Shown here piece after piece: positions 47,453 through 60,455 of a DNA stretch of 64,000 nucleotides (position 1 is the stretch's first letter; every line of letters begins with the position of its first letter). The DNA is from Diplodia intermedia (lineage: Eukaryota; Ascomycota; Dothideomycetes; Botryosphaeriales; Botryosphaeriaceae). The stretch spans positions 248,001-312,000 of the forward strand of contig JAKEKT010000024.1 of the NCBI GenBank assembly GCA_021495925.1, given 5' to 3'. The translations under genes were made by a program, and so were the position numbers. The notes under the pieces were generated by a model that did not search any database, had not been told where the DNA came from, and was given only the letters and a program-made list of their open reading frames with translations.

Positions 47453-48667
47453 TTACTGGCGAGCCAGGGCGTAGGCACGGCGGCGGTCACGCTCCTCGGC
47501 AATGGAGAGCTGTTATATCTGTCAGCAAATACTTGCCAGCGCGATTCGAAAATGTCCAAACACACCTTGACACCCTTGCCCTTGGGCAGGCTGATCCAGG
47601 GCTTCTCACGGCCGATGATGAAGACGTTGCTCTCACGGGTGGCGAACTCGTTGTCAACGGCATCCTTGATGTGGACGATGTTGAAACCACCATCGTGACG
47701 CTCACGGTGAGTGATGACACCAACACGACCCATGTTACGACCACCGGTAGCCATGGCAATGACACCAGTGTCGAACTTGATGAAGTCGGCGATCTTGCCG
47801 GTGGCAAGGTCGATCTTGACGGTGTCGTTGACCTTGATGAGCGGGTCGGGGTAGCGGATGCTAATCACACGCTGTCAGTATACCCAAATGTATTGAGACC
47901 TACCAGACATCGCCCAAACTTGGTCCAACGTCTGATGGATGCGGAGCACTCACGTTCGCGCATCGTGCGTAACCAAGAAGGGGATACCGCCCTTGCCGAG
48001 CTGGACGCGCCTGACCTTGCCAAGCTTGTACTCAGCCTCCTCCGCAGTGATGCGGTGGACAGTGAAGCGGCCCTTGGTGTCGTAGACGAGACGGAAGTTC
48101 TCGCCAGTCTTCTCGATAGAGATGACGTCCATGAAGCCGGCGGGGTAGGTGACGTCGGTGCGGACCTTGCCGTCGACCTTGATGAGGCGCTGCATCATGA
48201 TGGCCTTGGTCTCGCGGCCGTTGAGAGCGTACTTCAAGCGGTTGCGGATGAAGACGATGAGGGGCATGCAGTCGCGAAGCTTGTGGGGACCGGGCGACGC
48301 CTTGGGGGCGTAGGTGCCGGACAGCTTGTCCAGGAGCCAGTGCGAAGGCGCGCTGAGGCGCTGCTGGTGCTTCTTACTGTGGGAGCAAACATGTTAGAAC
48401 ATTCTGCGTCTGTACGTTCGCCATGCTTGACTCGGCCAATCCGCTCAGTCCTGCCTCCGCTCGAAGAATGCGATGTAGCCGTAGTCGCCGAGTGTGTGGC
48501 GTCGAATGGCTGCGTTTTGAAAAATGCGTACGCTCCGGGTGCGGGTTTGACGAAGTCGCAAATTTCAAAATGGTGGTCGCGTCTCAATCAATCGAGCAGA
48601 GGCAGTCGCGGCGGCAGAGTCGTAGGTCGGCATGATCGTGGGTGCTGACTTACGGTCCACGGCCCAT
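47453..48667 (-). CDS. 40S ribosomal protein eS4
   Basis: Model: complement(join(47453..47509, 47566..47860, 47954..48376, 48654..48667)), 262 residues, the expected length. The first coding exon is 14 bp (MGRGP) and is followed by a 277-bp intron, the longest in the window, typical of ribosomal-protein first introns. After it come KKHQQRLSAPSHWLLDKLSG, KYALNGRETKAIMMQRLIKV, the S4-type RNA-binding region, RYPDPLIKVNDTVKIDLATG and GGRNMGRVGVITHRERHDGG (KOW-like), then a last 19-codon exon ending RRRAYALARQ. The first intron shows no box C/D or other snoRNA signature that I can see. Confidence 0.97.
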
Positions 48668-48997
48668 TTTTGCGGTTTAGAGAATCCCGGATGGTAAGAA
48701 GGGAAGGTTGTCGTCGGTCGTCGTCGCAGGTCGGAGACTTCAAGACACGAAAAGCGAAGTTGATTTTCGCTTGTTGGTGCGCTGACTAAGTTGGTGTGCC
48801 GACAATACACCGGGTGCCAAGCACGCGGAGGTCTGGCCTGAGGCAGCACTCGCCGCCGCAGATCCCCGGTTGCCTCTGGTAACGCCCGGCGAGTGGACAA
48901 CGCGGCTAGAAAGCAATCCCGTCGCAAGCTCACCCGTTCTCCACACCATCCATCCTACCGCCCACTGCCACCGCCCCGCGCGGACTCGCATCTCACC
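48668..48997. promoter_or_regulatory. Divergent promoter, eS4 / coiled-coil gene
   Basis: 330 bp between start codons. The region next to the coiled-coil gene is C-rich. Sharing such a short promoter with a strongly expressed ribosomal gene may influence expression of the neighbour; no specific site is identified. Confidence 0.5.
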
Positions 48998-51900
48998 ATG
49001 GACCCCCGGGACATTTTGGCGGCCGAGGTCGAGCGGGTTGTATCGGCACCCTATGCTGTTTCTCTCAAGGTACGCACGCATCCTTGTACGCCTGTGCTGC
49101 CGCCAAGCGCCGCCCACTCTTGCATTCCCGCCGACCCTGCAGACAACCGTTGATGATTAACTCTGAACCCTGCAGAGATTACATGACATTCTCGTCAAAT
49201 GCGAACCTTCAGTCGTGCAAGCATGGGCAGACACATGCACATGTCAGCTTGCGCCTCTAGCAAGATGTATAAGAAAAGCCTTCGATACGTGGGAATACAC
49301 CCTCGAGATATTTGAACGCCTTGGTAAATCCCGCATACCCCTTCTTGCGCAAAACCTATCCCAAGCCCTAACCGTCTCCCACAGTACTGGCTCGACCCTT
49401 CAGAGATGCATTTCTAGCGCAATATCCGTCCATGCTGGATGCCTTTCTCCTGAAGGCTATAGTGCCCGAGGGGTCTCCCGCAGTCATTCGCGCTTGCGTT
49501 GCCATGCTCTCGGAACCACTTCCACCCTCTGTTCCCTTACCATTCACGGCCCAGGAGTTCTTTATGAGATTATTTGATGAAGCCGTCAAATCTACCGATG
49601 AACAGCACGTGAGCACGATTCACAAGCTGCTGGATGGAGCCTGCCGAGACCTGCTCGGAATTCTTCCCGGGGACCGAGTCGAATACATAGAGGAAAAAGG
49701 CTACGAGCTGCTCAAAAGCTCTGCTGCAAATCCAAACCAAGCGCCCAACGAGGATTGGCACCGACTTCAAATTTTGTCCTTAGGCTTAATGGGCATTCTG
49801 GCCCAGACATGTGAGCCTCGGTTCGACGCAGTCATTCCAATGGACCTGACCGTTGATAATGTCCCATCGGCGGCCCCGCAAAGAGTTAACTCTGTGAAAC
49901 ATTTGGAAGAGATTCCTAGAATGTTCCAAACGAAGGGAGCGCGGGCGACTATGCGCCTTACCGTCATGGTAGCTATTGGTATGCTCGGTACAAATGCGAG
50001 GGAACTGGGTGATGACATGGCCCGATACCTCAAAATTGTCGCTGAGGTCTTATCCATTATGCCATCTAGCGTCAGACAGAAGTTTCTCGATGAGGATGCG
50101 AAGTTTGTCAGTAAGCTCGTCGAGAAGGTTCAAAAGGCCGGGGATCATCCAGGGGTTCAACTTCAAGGTCTCCTCTCCATTGCACTTCTCCATGAGGGTC
50201 GACCTCTACCAGAATCAGTTGTCTCCGCATATACAAGGGCCCTTCTCGCGGCCAGGAATCTGCCGGGGAGCTGTCGCGCATTCGCTGATGCGGCAAGAGT
50301 TTCTCTTCCACTTTTCGCAGCGCAGTTGAATGAAGACTTTGTGAGGGAGTTCCTGTGCTGCTCCATTGAGGCCACCAGACAGCCAACCTCGCGGGTTGGC
50401 GAGCTACAATGGCTATGTCTACTAGGGAAGCATCTAGGCGATGTTGCTCAAGAGACCTCCGCTATCCGGCGCTACATCCTATTGACGTTGTCATCGGACC
50501 GGTTCCAAAGCCATTTGCAAGGGCTCTTGTCACTGTCTGTTGCTGACACGGGTAGCCATGGGGGTGAAAGTGGATCGTGCAGATGCCATGTTTTGGCATC
50601 TTCCACGGCATTGGCGTTGGAAACATGCTCGCTCCTTCTTCGTACAGCCATCATGGCACAGGCTGATGAGATTGGCATGCATACCCGGGTTGGACTTGAT
50701 CTCCTCCAGAAGCAACAGGACTTAGCTTCATCCAGAACGCCTGTCTGTGAATATTCGTGGCCAAACCAGGAAACCACGCCACAACTTTCTCTCTTACAAG
50801 AAAGGTGTACACCCCATTCGCAGTCGGATAGCCGTGATTGGAGAAAACGCCTTGCAAGAGAAGTCGAAGTTCAGGAGCAGCAAAGGCTTGAAATAATTGA
50901 GCGAAGAATGGGCGAAGTCTGTCGGGACTTAGAAGCGAGGTGCGAGCAGGTCGAAGAACCTCTTCGCCTGGAACAGCAAAAGGTACAGGAGCTGGAAGAC
51001 GAATTGCGGAGCTTGAAGGCACAGCATGGCGAGCTTGCTGTTCATGCCTCAAACCTGGAAAACCGTGAAGTCGACCGCGAATTCTTCATTCAGGGACTCG
51101 AAGCCGAGAAGGTCCAAGCCGAACAGGACTGCCAGCGCGCCAGCGATGTAAATGATGATCTCATCAAGAGGACAGAGGACCTTCAGCAGAAGCTCGACGA
51201 TGCGAATCAAACGGCCGAGACGACCCTGAATTCCGCACGGCAAGACTACGACCGTATGAAGTCGGAATTGCGTGCTCTTCTGACGAAAGAGGAGACTAGG
51301 AATGAGGAGCAAACAGCAATCCTGGATCGAATGAAAGCTCACATCACTAGCTTGGAAGATGATCTAGACTCTACTCAAGCGCACCTGGAAGAGGAACAGA
51401 AGGTCAGCGAAGATCTCAGGGCAACCCTTGATGATGCGTTACAGCACATTGAGGAACAAAAGACTGCCAAGCTCCAGGCTCAAGCTGAGGTCAGCGATTT
51501 GCTTGAGAAGGAGGCGGCATACATCGACCAGCTTCGCCATGCGCAGGCAGCGCTCATTGAATCTCGGGGCACTTCTGCAGAACTGAAGGCGGAGCATGAC
51601 GCCCTGTTGAAGTCTCTGACAGCCGAGATCGAGTCTATGCGCAAGCAGGCTGACTTGGACCTGCACAGGGTGATGGAAGAGGTAAGAGTCACATATTTGC
51701 ATTTAGACAGCTATTCTGATTTGTTTACAGGCTTCCAACGAGCGCGAAGCCATGGATTCGCATCTTCAGTTGGCAAAGGAAGAAATCGACTGCCTCATAG
51801 GCGATAAGGAAGGCCTCTCTACAGAGTTGCAGGCCAGAGAGACACGGATTGGAAAATTGCAGCGGAAGATTGAAAAATTAATCGAAGCACGCAACGTTGC

Positions 51901-52570
51901 AGAAGCTAGGTTAGCGGAGCTGGAGTCCTGGAGGAACAACATCCTGAGTGCCATGGGTGCCCCGACCGGAGGTATTCTTGGGAATGCCACAATCCCGCAT
52001 AGGCATCCGGAATCCCGCCCGGGCCCTACCTCTCCCCCAAGTATCAACAGGCGTCGAACTTTTGCAGAGTTCGAAGGCAACTTGGACAATGGCTTGGACG
52101 AAGATCCCGACCGCACGGAGAGCGAACGAACTCAGTCGCCGGGAGAGCGGCAGGACACAGAACGCAGCGTCAGTGCCAGCCCTACGCCGAAGCGCGCAAA
52201 GGTTCAGCGTCAGCAGCCTTTCAAACTACCGATGCTCAAGCAAGCGACATCGACGTCAAAGGACGCCAAACGCCATTCGACGAGATTGTCCGAGAGTCGC
52301 AGGATGTCAACAGCGGCGAGAAAGCCCCTTGGTGACGTTTCTGCCGAACGGGGAAACCTTTCGCCCGTGCGAAAATCCGTGGGCGGAGCCAAGAACGTGA
52401 ATCCCGAAGGTGTCGCACAGTCAAGCACTAGGAGTGCTAAGCAAGCGTCGCAGTTTGGCGGCTCGTTTGATGTTTCGGATTTCTTGGAGGGCACGCCTTT
52501 CACGCCGTCTGGACGACGCCAACAACAATTTGAGAGTTTTGGGAGCGAGGACACGACTGTGGACGTCTGA
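48998..52570 (+). CDS. Large helical and coiled-coil protein, unrecognised
   Basis: Model: join(48998..49069, 49176..49323, 49385..51681, 51731..52570), 1118 residues; introns 106, 61 and 49 bp. I do not recognise a named family. Residues 1-610 are helical and could be HEAT/armadillo-like (LRLHDILVKCEPSVVQAWAD, PAVIRACVAMLSEPLP, LQILSLGLMGILAQTCEPRF). Residues about 640-980 are nearly continuous coiled coil with heptads (VEVQEQQRLEIIERRMGEVC, ENREVDREFFIQGLEAEKVQ). The C-terminal 140 are disordered and basic with many Ser-Pro/Thr-Pro sites, an RKPLGDVS motif (1036-1043, minimal RxxL destruction-box form) and GTPFTPSG. A cell-cycle or cytoskeletal scaffold is plausible from architecture only. 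Confidence 0.82.
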
Positions 52571-53387
52571 AAGCAGTGCCTTGTGCCACTTTGGTGTTTG
52601 CTTCAGACAGTTGGACCTTGGATTGCTGGGTAGAGCTTGGAAGTCCAGGAGTTTGGAGAATACCCGGGGAGTCAGGATGAACCACCGAAGAATAAAGAAC
52701 ATTATTCCTACCTGGTCAATGTCTCTGGGGCATTTCATTCATGGCCGGAAGGGTCGCGGAAAATGTGAAAGAAATGAGGTTAGGTATAGGTGATGGGTGG
52801 ATAGGCACCAAGGACCCAGCAAACGGGCATGCGGATACCTGCATTGCACACAAGTGATAACCAGGATTCTCTGACCGCTAGTCGTACACTCTCTTATATC
52901 AATCTTCTTCTTTTCTCGTCATAGGTTTGTCTTTTCATTCTTGTCTTCTGTAAACATCTCTCAATTTGCCCAACTTCAAGAAAGGTGGCTGCGGATATTT
53001 CGGATCCACGTGCGGGACCCTCATACTTCGCGCGTGCTTGCCTTCCAGCACATGCCTGCAGCGCAGTGAGCACGGGATCGCCAGCTTGCGCATCTGAAGG
53101 TAGTCAGCTGAGGTTGCGAGAAGGTAAATGCAATCCCAGGCCTGGGCGACGGCGCGCTTGGGTCCTTCCTTCCCCATGGAGCAATGGCAACGCGTCTCGC
53201 TTGGGCCAAGTCGCGCTGCTGCACTCGCCCACCTTCCGACCAGCCCCACTGACCCAAGAATATCTAGACAGCTCTCCCTTCCAGCTCGACCAAGGCAAGC
53301 CCGACAGCAAGGCGCTGCGCCAGCCCCCCAACAATCGGAGCACGCGCCGCACGAGACGCAAGCCTCAGGCCCAGCAGCTGACAGACG
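52571..53387. other. Intergenic, promoter of the RdRP gene
   Basis: 817 bp between two + genes. The first 300 bp likely hold the upstream terminator. Pyrimidine-rich patches (atcttcttcttttctcgtc) occur near 52900. No gene is seen. Confidence 0.5.
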
Positions 53388-56300
53388 ATGCAACCACGCG
53401 GTAGCTCTAGGGGCCGCGCACCTGCGCCCGGCGGGCCACCTGGCCAGCGGCGCGGAAACAGCTCTAATCCTTACTCCTCTGACAATTCCTCCAACCGCAA
53501 CTTTCGCCGTCAGCCCAGTGCGCCTGGCAACTCTACCGTCCCAAGCAACTCCAGGACCCATCAGCGCACCGGCTCTGGCTTCATGATGCAGCGTGGCGCT
53601 CCTCCGCCGCCATACTCGGCGTTGCCAGTGGCTCCCCATCCGACAAGCGTCCCTCCGCACTTGCGGCCCCAATCGCGCAAAGTCATGCAGAATGACGACT
53701 GGAAGAAATGGCCAAACTTGAAGATCAAGGTCCACAACCTGCCTTCCGATGTCGCTACCTTGGACATTTACAACCTCTTCAAGAGCGAGGGCACGATCTG
53801 CAAGATCGATATTGTGTTGGAGTCGAGTGGAAAGGTGGCCTGGGTGCTCTTCAGCCCGCCGCCCCGCAGGAGTTTCTGGGAAGGCCAGTGGTCTCTGCCA
53901 CGCAAGCAGCCAGGGGCCAGCATTCCTCTCAGAGTCGAGGCACGTGGCCCGGAGCAATATCCCCGGAAGATCAGCCCAGCGAACCCCAACAAGTCTTATC
54001 CCGAGACAATGGTAAGTTGTACTTCCCTCTCTTTGTAAGATGCGCCGCTGGATTCTAACAGAAGCACAGACAATCTCCGCAAAGTCAATCGACTTCGGAT
54101 TCATGTACAGCGAGTCGGCCATGATGACCATGCAGAATGCTTCCAAGATTCCTCCTTACAACGTCTCGGTCACTCTCAATTTGAGGTGGGCCAAACTCAT
54201 TGTCCAGTTCCCACTGGACATGTTCAACGAGGAGAAGAACTTCCATGTCACTCAGCAGTTCCGCTTTGAGATCCCCATTCAGCGCCTTAGCCGAGTCCAC
54301 GAGGCAAGGGAAGGTGACAGACGCGCTCTGATCATTCCTTCGGATTGCGTTCCCAGCTTCTTTCGCAAGATCGAGCATATAGAATCGACCCATAATGCCG
54401 CCGAATCTTTTTGGACCGACTCAAAGACATGGTATCGTCAGGTTGATATCACGCATCTTCGCGCGCCATTGAAGACGGCTTCAATCACGCTGAGAAAGAA
54501 AAACCCGGTCATCGACATTGGCCGCTGGACTACATACAAAATCGAGTTTGATGCATCCTCGACGGACCTTGGGTTGTATGATGAGATACTACGCGCCTTG
54601 ACTGACTGGAACGTCATCATCGTTGGAGATATGCCGATTACGCTGTTGGAGAGGGAACAGCCGATCATGTGGGACATAATCGATGCCTCCAAGTCTCCTT
54701 CTCCGTTTCTTAATGCAAGCCCTCGTGAGCTTCGCCCGGAACCGATCAGCCTTGACTTTGAACTTCGGTATCAGCTCGAGGCCTGCCTCTCCAATAACAT
54801 CCTCAACGAGCATAACATTACCAGGGATTTCTTGCAAAGCCTTGCCAGGATGAACCCGAAGACGGCCAAAGCCTATCTTGAGGTGGCAATGGAAAAGAAG
54901 AAGCGTTTCTACGAGCCTCTGGACATACTCAGGTTGCCGCTTGGCAAGAAGGGAATGCCGAAAGAGATACCTGCCCATTGTACCTGGTCGCACGCTGCCA
55001 CCGTCACTCCATCGACCATCATGATCTCCTCTCCATCCATGGAAATCTCAAACCGTGTCATCCGCGACTACATCAAGTTCAGTGACCGCTTCTTGCGTGT
55101 CAAATTCACAGATGAAAAGTACGAGGGCAGACTTGGAAACAGGAACGGCGACAGAGACGTGGAGCTACTCACTCGTGTCTGGCGTACGTTGAGGAACGGA
55201 ATCACAGTCGGTGATCGCCATTACGAGTTCCTTGCTTTCGGAAACTCCCAGTTCCGTGAGAACGGCGCCTATTTCTTCTCGTCTGTGGAGGATGAACTCG
55301 ATGAGGAAGACAATTTGACTGCATCATACATCCGCGAATGCATGGGCGACTTCAGCCAGATCAAGGAAGTCGCTCGCTATGCCTCACGCATGGGACAGTG
55401 TTTTTCTACGACCAGGGCAGTCACGAGCGTCAAGGCGCTCATCGAAGGAGCGGAAGATGTCACGCGCAATGGCTACACTTTCACAGACGGCGTCGGCAAG
55501 ATCTCGCAGCTTCTGGCACAGCAAGTCGCAGAGGAATTCGGCCATCCCAACCCGATCGAAGACACTCCCTCTGTATTCCAGTTCCGACTTGGAGGCTGCA
55601 AAGGTGTTCTTGCGGTTTCGCCAGAGCTCGACGGACATCGGATTGTTGTAAGAAGGTCTCAGGAGAAGTTCCCGGCCGCCAATGATGGCCTTGAGGTCAT
55701 CAAGTGGTCTCAGTATGCAACAGCCACCCTCAATCGCCAACTTATTGTTGTACTCGATGCCCTTGGAGTCCCCGAACACATATTCATGAACAAGCTTCGG
55801 GACCAGCTGTCAGGCCTTACCAGTGCCATGACCTCAGAAGATGTTGCACTTCGTTTTCTACAGAGGTCGGTCGATCCTCTTCAGACCACACTGATACTAG
55901 CCGGTATGATTATGGACGGTTTCATGGGTGTCAAGGAGCCTTTCTTGATGTCGGTACTGCATGTGTGGAGGGCTTGGAGTATCAAGAACCTGAAAGAAAA
56001 GGCAAAGCTTTTCATTGGCGATGGGGCCTTTTTGCTCGGATGTGTCGATGAAACTGCTTCTCTCCGTGGTCATTTCTACTCTGACCACAACAAGATCCAT
56101 TCGGAGAGGGGCTCGATGCTGGGGGCCCTGCCGGAGATATTTGTCCAGATCTCGGATCCAGACCATGAGGGGCGCTACAAGGTCGTTGAGGGCGTTTGCC
56201 TAATCGCACGTAACCCTTCGCTTCATCCCGGAGACATTCGAGTCGTTCACGCGGTCGACAAGCCGCAGCTGCGCCACTTGAAAAACGTCATTGTGTTCCC

Positions 56301-58530
56301 GCAAACCGGCGACCGAGACATTCCAAACATGTGCTCTGGAGGCGATTTGGATGGGGATGATTACCTGGTCATCTGGGACGAAGAGCTTATCCCGGGACTC
56401 ATCAACCATGCACCCATGGACTTCACTCCTCCCGGAAAACAGATCGTGAATGAAGTTACCATGCACGACATCGCTAGGTTCTTTGTCGAGTATATCAAGA
56501 ACGACAGTCTCGGACAAATTGCAAACTCGCATCTGGCTACGGCTGATTTCGAGGACGAGGGTGTCCGGAGCGACAAGTGCCTGGAACTGGCGCAGCTCCA
56601 TTCTATTGCTGTCGACTATCCCAAATCCGGCGTACCTGCGATCATGGCAAAGGATAACAGGCCAAGGAAGTACCCACACTTTATGGAGAAACCTCCAGAG
56701 AGGTCCTACATCTCGCGCAGAATCTTGGGAAAGCTTTATGATGCCGTCGAAGAGGCGAAGTTCAAGCCCAGCTATGACTTGCCTTTCGATAGCCGCATTC
56801 TAAATGCGTACAAGATCGAGCCTGAAATGCTTACCAGAGCTGCAAGTGTCAAGGAGCTGTATGACACTGCTATCCGCAGGCTGATGGCTCAGCACGATGT
56901 CAATACGGAATTCGAGGCGTGGTCTACATTTATCCTGAAGCACAACGACAAGATTCGAGATTACTCTTTGCAAGAAGAGTTTGGTCGCGTCTGGGAAGCC
57001 TTGAGAGAGCGGTTCCAGAAGCTCTGCTATGAAGAGGCCGCCGGTGGCTACAAGGGCGATGCCTACGGCCCGGACGTGAAAAAGGCGAGAGCAGCACTTC
57101 AGGAGGAGGGCCGAATCTTCAAGAACCTTGGCCCTTTCATCGCCGCCATGTACACGGTTACAGCCCAGCAGATGCAGCGTGCCGTTGAACTCGCCCGCCA
57201 GACCAAGGTCGTTGGCGGCCGCAACGTACCCATCTTGAAGATGACACCGGAGCACATGCCGCTCATGAGCTTTCCATGGATCTTCGCCCGTGAGCTTGGA
57301 ATCATTGCGACCGGTGCCAAAGACAGGCCACAAGGCTTTTCGGTTCATCACCCGATTCCGACGAAGAAGCAAGCCGGAAAACAGAAGCCCAAGATGGACA
57401 TTTCTACCCAAGGTGGCTGGACCAAAGAGGACGAACTGTTCGTGGATGGAGGTGCCGTCATCAGACAAGGCGAACTGATCAACTTGTTCGGCGATGGAGA
57501 CAAATCTGGCCATGACAAGCAACCTGCGCACGTCACTCACGGCAAGGATACCTTAAAGGACGTGTCCAACATGCCGACGGAGCCGACTTCTTCTTCCATG
57601 ATGGAACTTATGAAGCAGCTGGAGGGTCTAAATTTCTCTCCAGATGCCAGCAAGCCGAAAAAAGAGGCTTCAAAGCCGGCAGAGCTTCCAGCGGCGAGCA
57701 AGGACAAGATTGTGGAGAAGAAGGATGATGCCGATGACGATGACGATGATGACCCCGACGGTCTATACACTGACGACGGCCCGTACCCACCTGAATCGTA
57801 CAAATCTCCGTACTTCTGGGCTAACGTCGTTCACTCAGGCCTCTCGAATGATCGCACACCTCCTGTCCAGCCTTCTAAGCCCAGCAACCCATCCCCTCAG
57901 ATTATCATCTCCTCCGTTTCCGGTTCAGACAAGAACACGGACAAGACCACCGAAGAGCTCGTCGCTCACACGCCATCTCCCTCAGTGGCATCTTCTTCCC
58001 CTTCTTCATACGTTCCCCCGCACATGCGGAATCGCCTCCCTCTTCCGCCGCCGAGCAGCTACTCGCACGCAGCCACGCCCGCTTCGCTCATGGGGCTGCC
58101 GACAATGAAATTGGACGGGGATGATGACAATGATAAAAAGTCCGAGAGCGACGATGAGCTACTTGTCGGCGTCGAGGAGGAGGCGGAGGTCGATACCAGG
58201 AGGGTCTTAGGACGTGGAGGAAGGAGGTCGTCGACACTGGCCGGAAGCGAGTCGCCGAGCGTGCGGAGTGTGGCGGAGTTGGTGATGCTGGGGCGAATGC
58301 AGAGGGAACTCGAGGAGGAGAGTGTGGCGGGTTCTTCAAGGTCTCACGAGACTGGCCCCAAGACTAAGGGGGGAGAGGTCGGCCGTGGTGATATGGCCGA
58401 GACGAGTGTGGAGGACGACAGAAAGGCAATCCGTGCGGTGGACGAAAGCGAAGATGACAGTGAGGAGGTCGTCATTCCGAAGAAGACCAAGGGAAAGAAG
58501 ATTCGGGATATGCTGAAGAAATTCACTTGA
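53388..58530 (+). CDS. RNA-dependent RNA polymerase (RNA silencing)
   Basis: Model: join(53388..54011, 54070..58530), 1694 residues, one 58-bp intron. It is a cellular RdRP (PF05183) that makes double-stranded RNA for Dicer. The catalytic loop is GGDLDGDDYLVIWDEEL with D967, D969 and D971 coordinating metal. Other landmarks are CTWSHAATVTPSTIMISSPS, GNSQFRENGAYFFSS, FTDGVGKISQLLA and RNPSLHPGDIRVVHAVD. An RRM-like fold precedes the core (LKIKVHNLPSDVATLDIYNL, about 110-185). The N-terminus is Arg/Gly-rich (RGSSRGRAPAPGG) and the last 400 residues are disordered and acidic. The RRM plus RdRP layout recalls the SAD-1/RRP branch more than QDE-1, but assignment needs a tree. Its ends seem intact. 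Confidence 0.93.
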
Positions 58531-59198
58531 GGGGACTGGACATGCGGAGGTTTGATGAAATGGATGGGTGGTGGGTTTCGGGTGGGATCCTCAATGCTGG
58601 GTTGCCTTGATATTCTCTTCAGGCGTAACCGAAGATGGCAACACGACAGGAGACCGCATCGGTAACTGACTGTGCTGTCTACGACAAGCGACCCTCTCCT
58701 CCAGCCTGCTTTATCTATTTTTCTTGACTGTTCTTGCTTCTCTGTAAGCATTTGGCGACCGGTAGAATTGCCTTGGCTAAAGGCGTCTCGGAAAGAAACC
58801 GAGATACACGGAAAAAGGAGAAAAAAAGAGATGAAAGAGTAGCTGGACTTTATGCCCATATGAACAGTGCTAATTTATGTATTACTGTACGTGAAACTCT
58901 CCATTCAAGACTTGTGGTACTGTTTTCGAGGAGGTTCCTTAATGATCACATGCTTTTAGTCGACGCATTACGTACGATTAAGTTTTGGCGAGATCAGTTG
59001 ACTGTAGTGAACCGGGGGGTAGAGAATACATGCACGCATGGCGTGAGTTGGAGGAGGGGTGCAGTTCAAATTGACTTTTGGTGGGGCAGCCTCGCTTCTT
59101 CAGGTGGGGACGACCTAGCAATAAGAATGCGTCACTTTCCTCACTGCTTCTCTCGACAACCATTCATCCTCCATCACACAAGAACAACCACCGACAAA
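58531..59198. other. Intergenic, no gene seen
   Basis: 668 bp between the RdRP stop and the dienelactone hydrolase start. It becomes AT-richer towards the middle. No tRNA or ORF is supported. Confidence 0.5.
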
Positions 59199-60455
59199 AT
59201 GCTCATTGAGGAATCCCACAAGGATGTGCCCACCAAGGCTGGTGGCGACATGCGTGAGCATTGACCCTCCCGGACGTATTGTTAGACCCCGCGTGCTGAT
59301 CACTCTCAGGCATCTTCTTCTTCCATCCCAAGATTGATGGATACCCCAAGGCCAAGTTCCCTGGTGTCGTCGTCTTCAGCGAGATCTACCAGGGTAGGTA
59401 ACATTCTGTTCGACATCGTCAAACGCAATTGTTTTTTTCTTTTCATCCATCCGCGCCTTCCGAAGTCATCTTCTCAGGCACCTGCCAGTATTTCTTCGCC
59501 TGTTTATCTCATTGCTCCATGTTTGCTGCCATGCTATACCGGCACCACTAGGCATTGAATTTCATTCTGTCAGCTGTTATTTCCCTCTCGTTTCCTCGCA
59601 CCCAGAACTTTCAATCCCTCCCAACACACACCTCTAACACACACCCACACCTCCCCAGTGACCGGCCCGGTCCAGCGCTTCGCCCGCCAGATCGCCAGCC
59701 ACGGCTACATCGCCGCGGCCGTGTCGTCGTACCACGAGTTCACGGGCCCGGAGCCGCTCGCGTACGACGGGCCGGGCACGGACAAGGGCAACGAGCTGAA
59801 GATCACCAAGGAGGTGGCGGCGTACGACGAGGACGCGCGGCTGGCCGTGGACGCGCTGCTGGCGCTGCCGACGTGCAGCGGGCGCGTCGGCGCCACGGGC
59901 ATGTGCCTGGGCGGCCACCTCGCCTTCCGCGCCGCCTTCGACGCCCGCGTCAGCGCCGCCGTGTGCTACTTCGCCACCGACATCCACAGCGGCACCCTCG
60001 GCAAGGGCAAGGCCGACGACAGCCTCAAGCGCGTCAAGGACATCAGGGGCGAGTTGATCATGGTCAGTCACTGAACCTACCTACCACCTCTTGTCCTCTC
60101 CCCTCCTCCCCCTCCCCCATCATCGCATCGCCCTCTACCTGCAGATGTAATCTATATACATACTCACTGCAATGATACGCGATGCAAGATCTTCGGCAAG
60201 CGCGACACCCACGTCCCGCCCGCCGGCCGCGACCTGATCCGCAAGACGCTGCACGACGCCGGCGTGGCCTTCTCCTTCTTCGAGCCCGCCTGGGCCCAGC
60301 ACGCCTTCATCCGCGACGAGCTGTCCAAGGGCCGCTACGACCCCGCCCTGTCCGCCATCTGCTTCCAGATGCTGCTCGAGCTCTTCAACCGCACCCTGCG
60401 CTCCGACCTCGGCCCGCGCGACGGCGCCGTCGGCGAGCCCGAGGACGTGTGCTAG
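59199..60455 (+). CDS. Dienelactone hydrolase family protein
   Basis: Model: join(59199..59253, 59310..59393, 59659..60062, 60189..60455), 269 residues; introns 56, 265 and 126 bp. Alpha/beta-hydrolase fold with GVVVFSEIYQV, FARQIASHGYIAAAV, GRVGATGMCLGGHLAFRAAF (Cys129 nucleophile in GxCxGG), then FGKRDTHVPP (Asp187) and PAWAQHAFIRDE (His219): the complete Cys-Asp-His triad. In bacteria the reaction is hydrolysis of dienelactone to maleylacetate in chloroaromatic breakdown; fungal substrates are mostly unknown. The third donor (ATG|GTCAGT) and acceptor (GCAAG) are weaker than average. Exons 3 and 4 are much richer in G+C than the introns around them. Confidence 0.88.

Noticed and set aside
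47263..48648. 461-codon open frame antisense to eS4
   Set aside because: It spans exons and introns of a certain ribosomal protein gene; its Asp/Val/Leu-rich translation mirrors sense codon bias.
48377..48653. snoRNA inside the 277-bp first intron of eS4
   Set aside because: No RTGATGA box C paired with CTGA box D, and no H/ACA hinge, could be found by eye.
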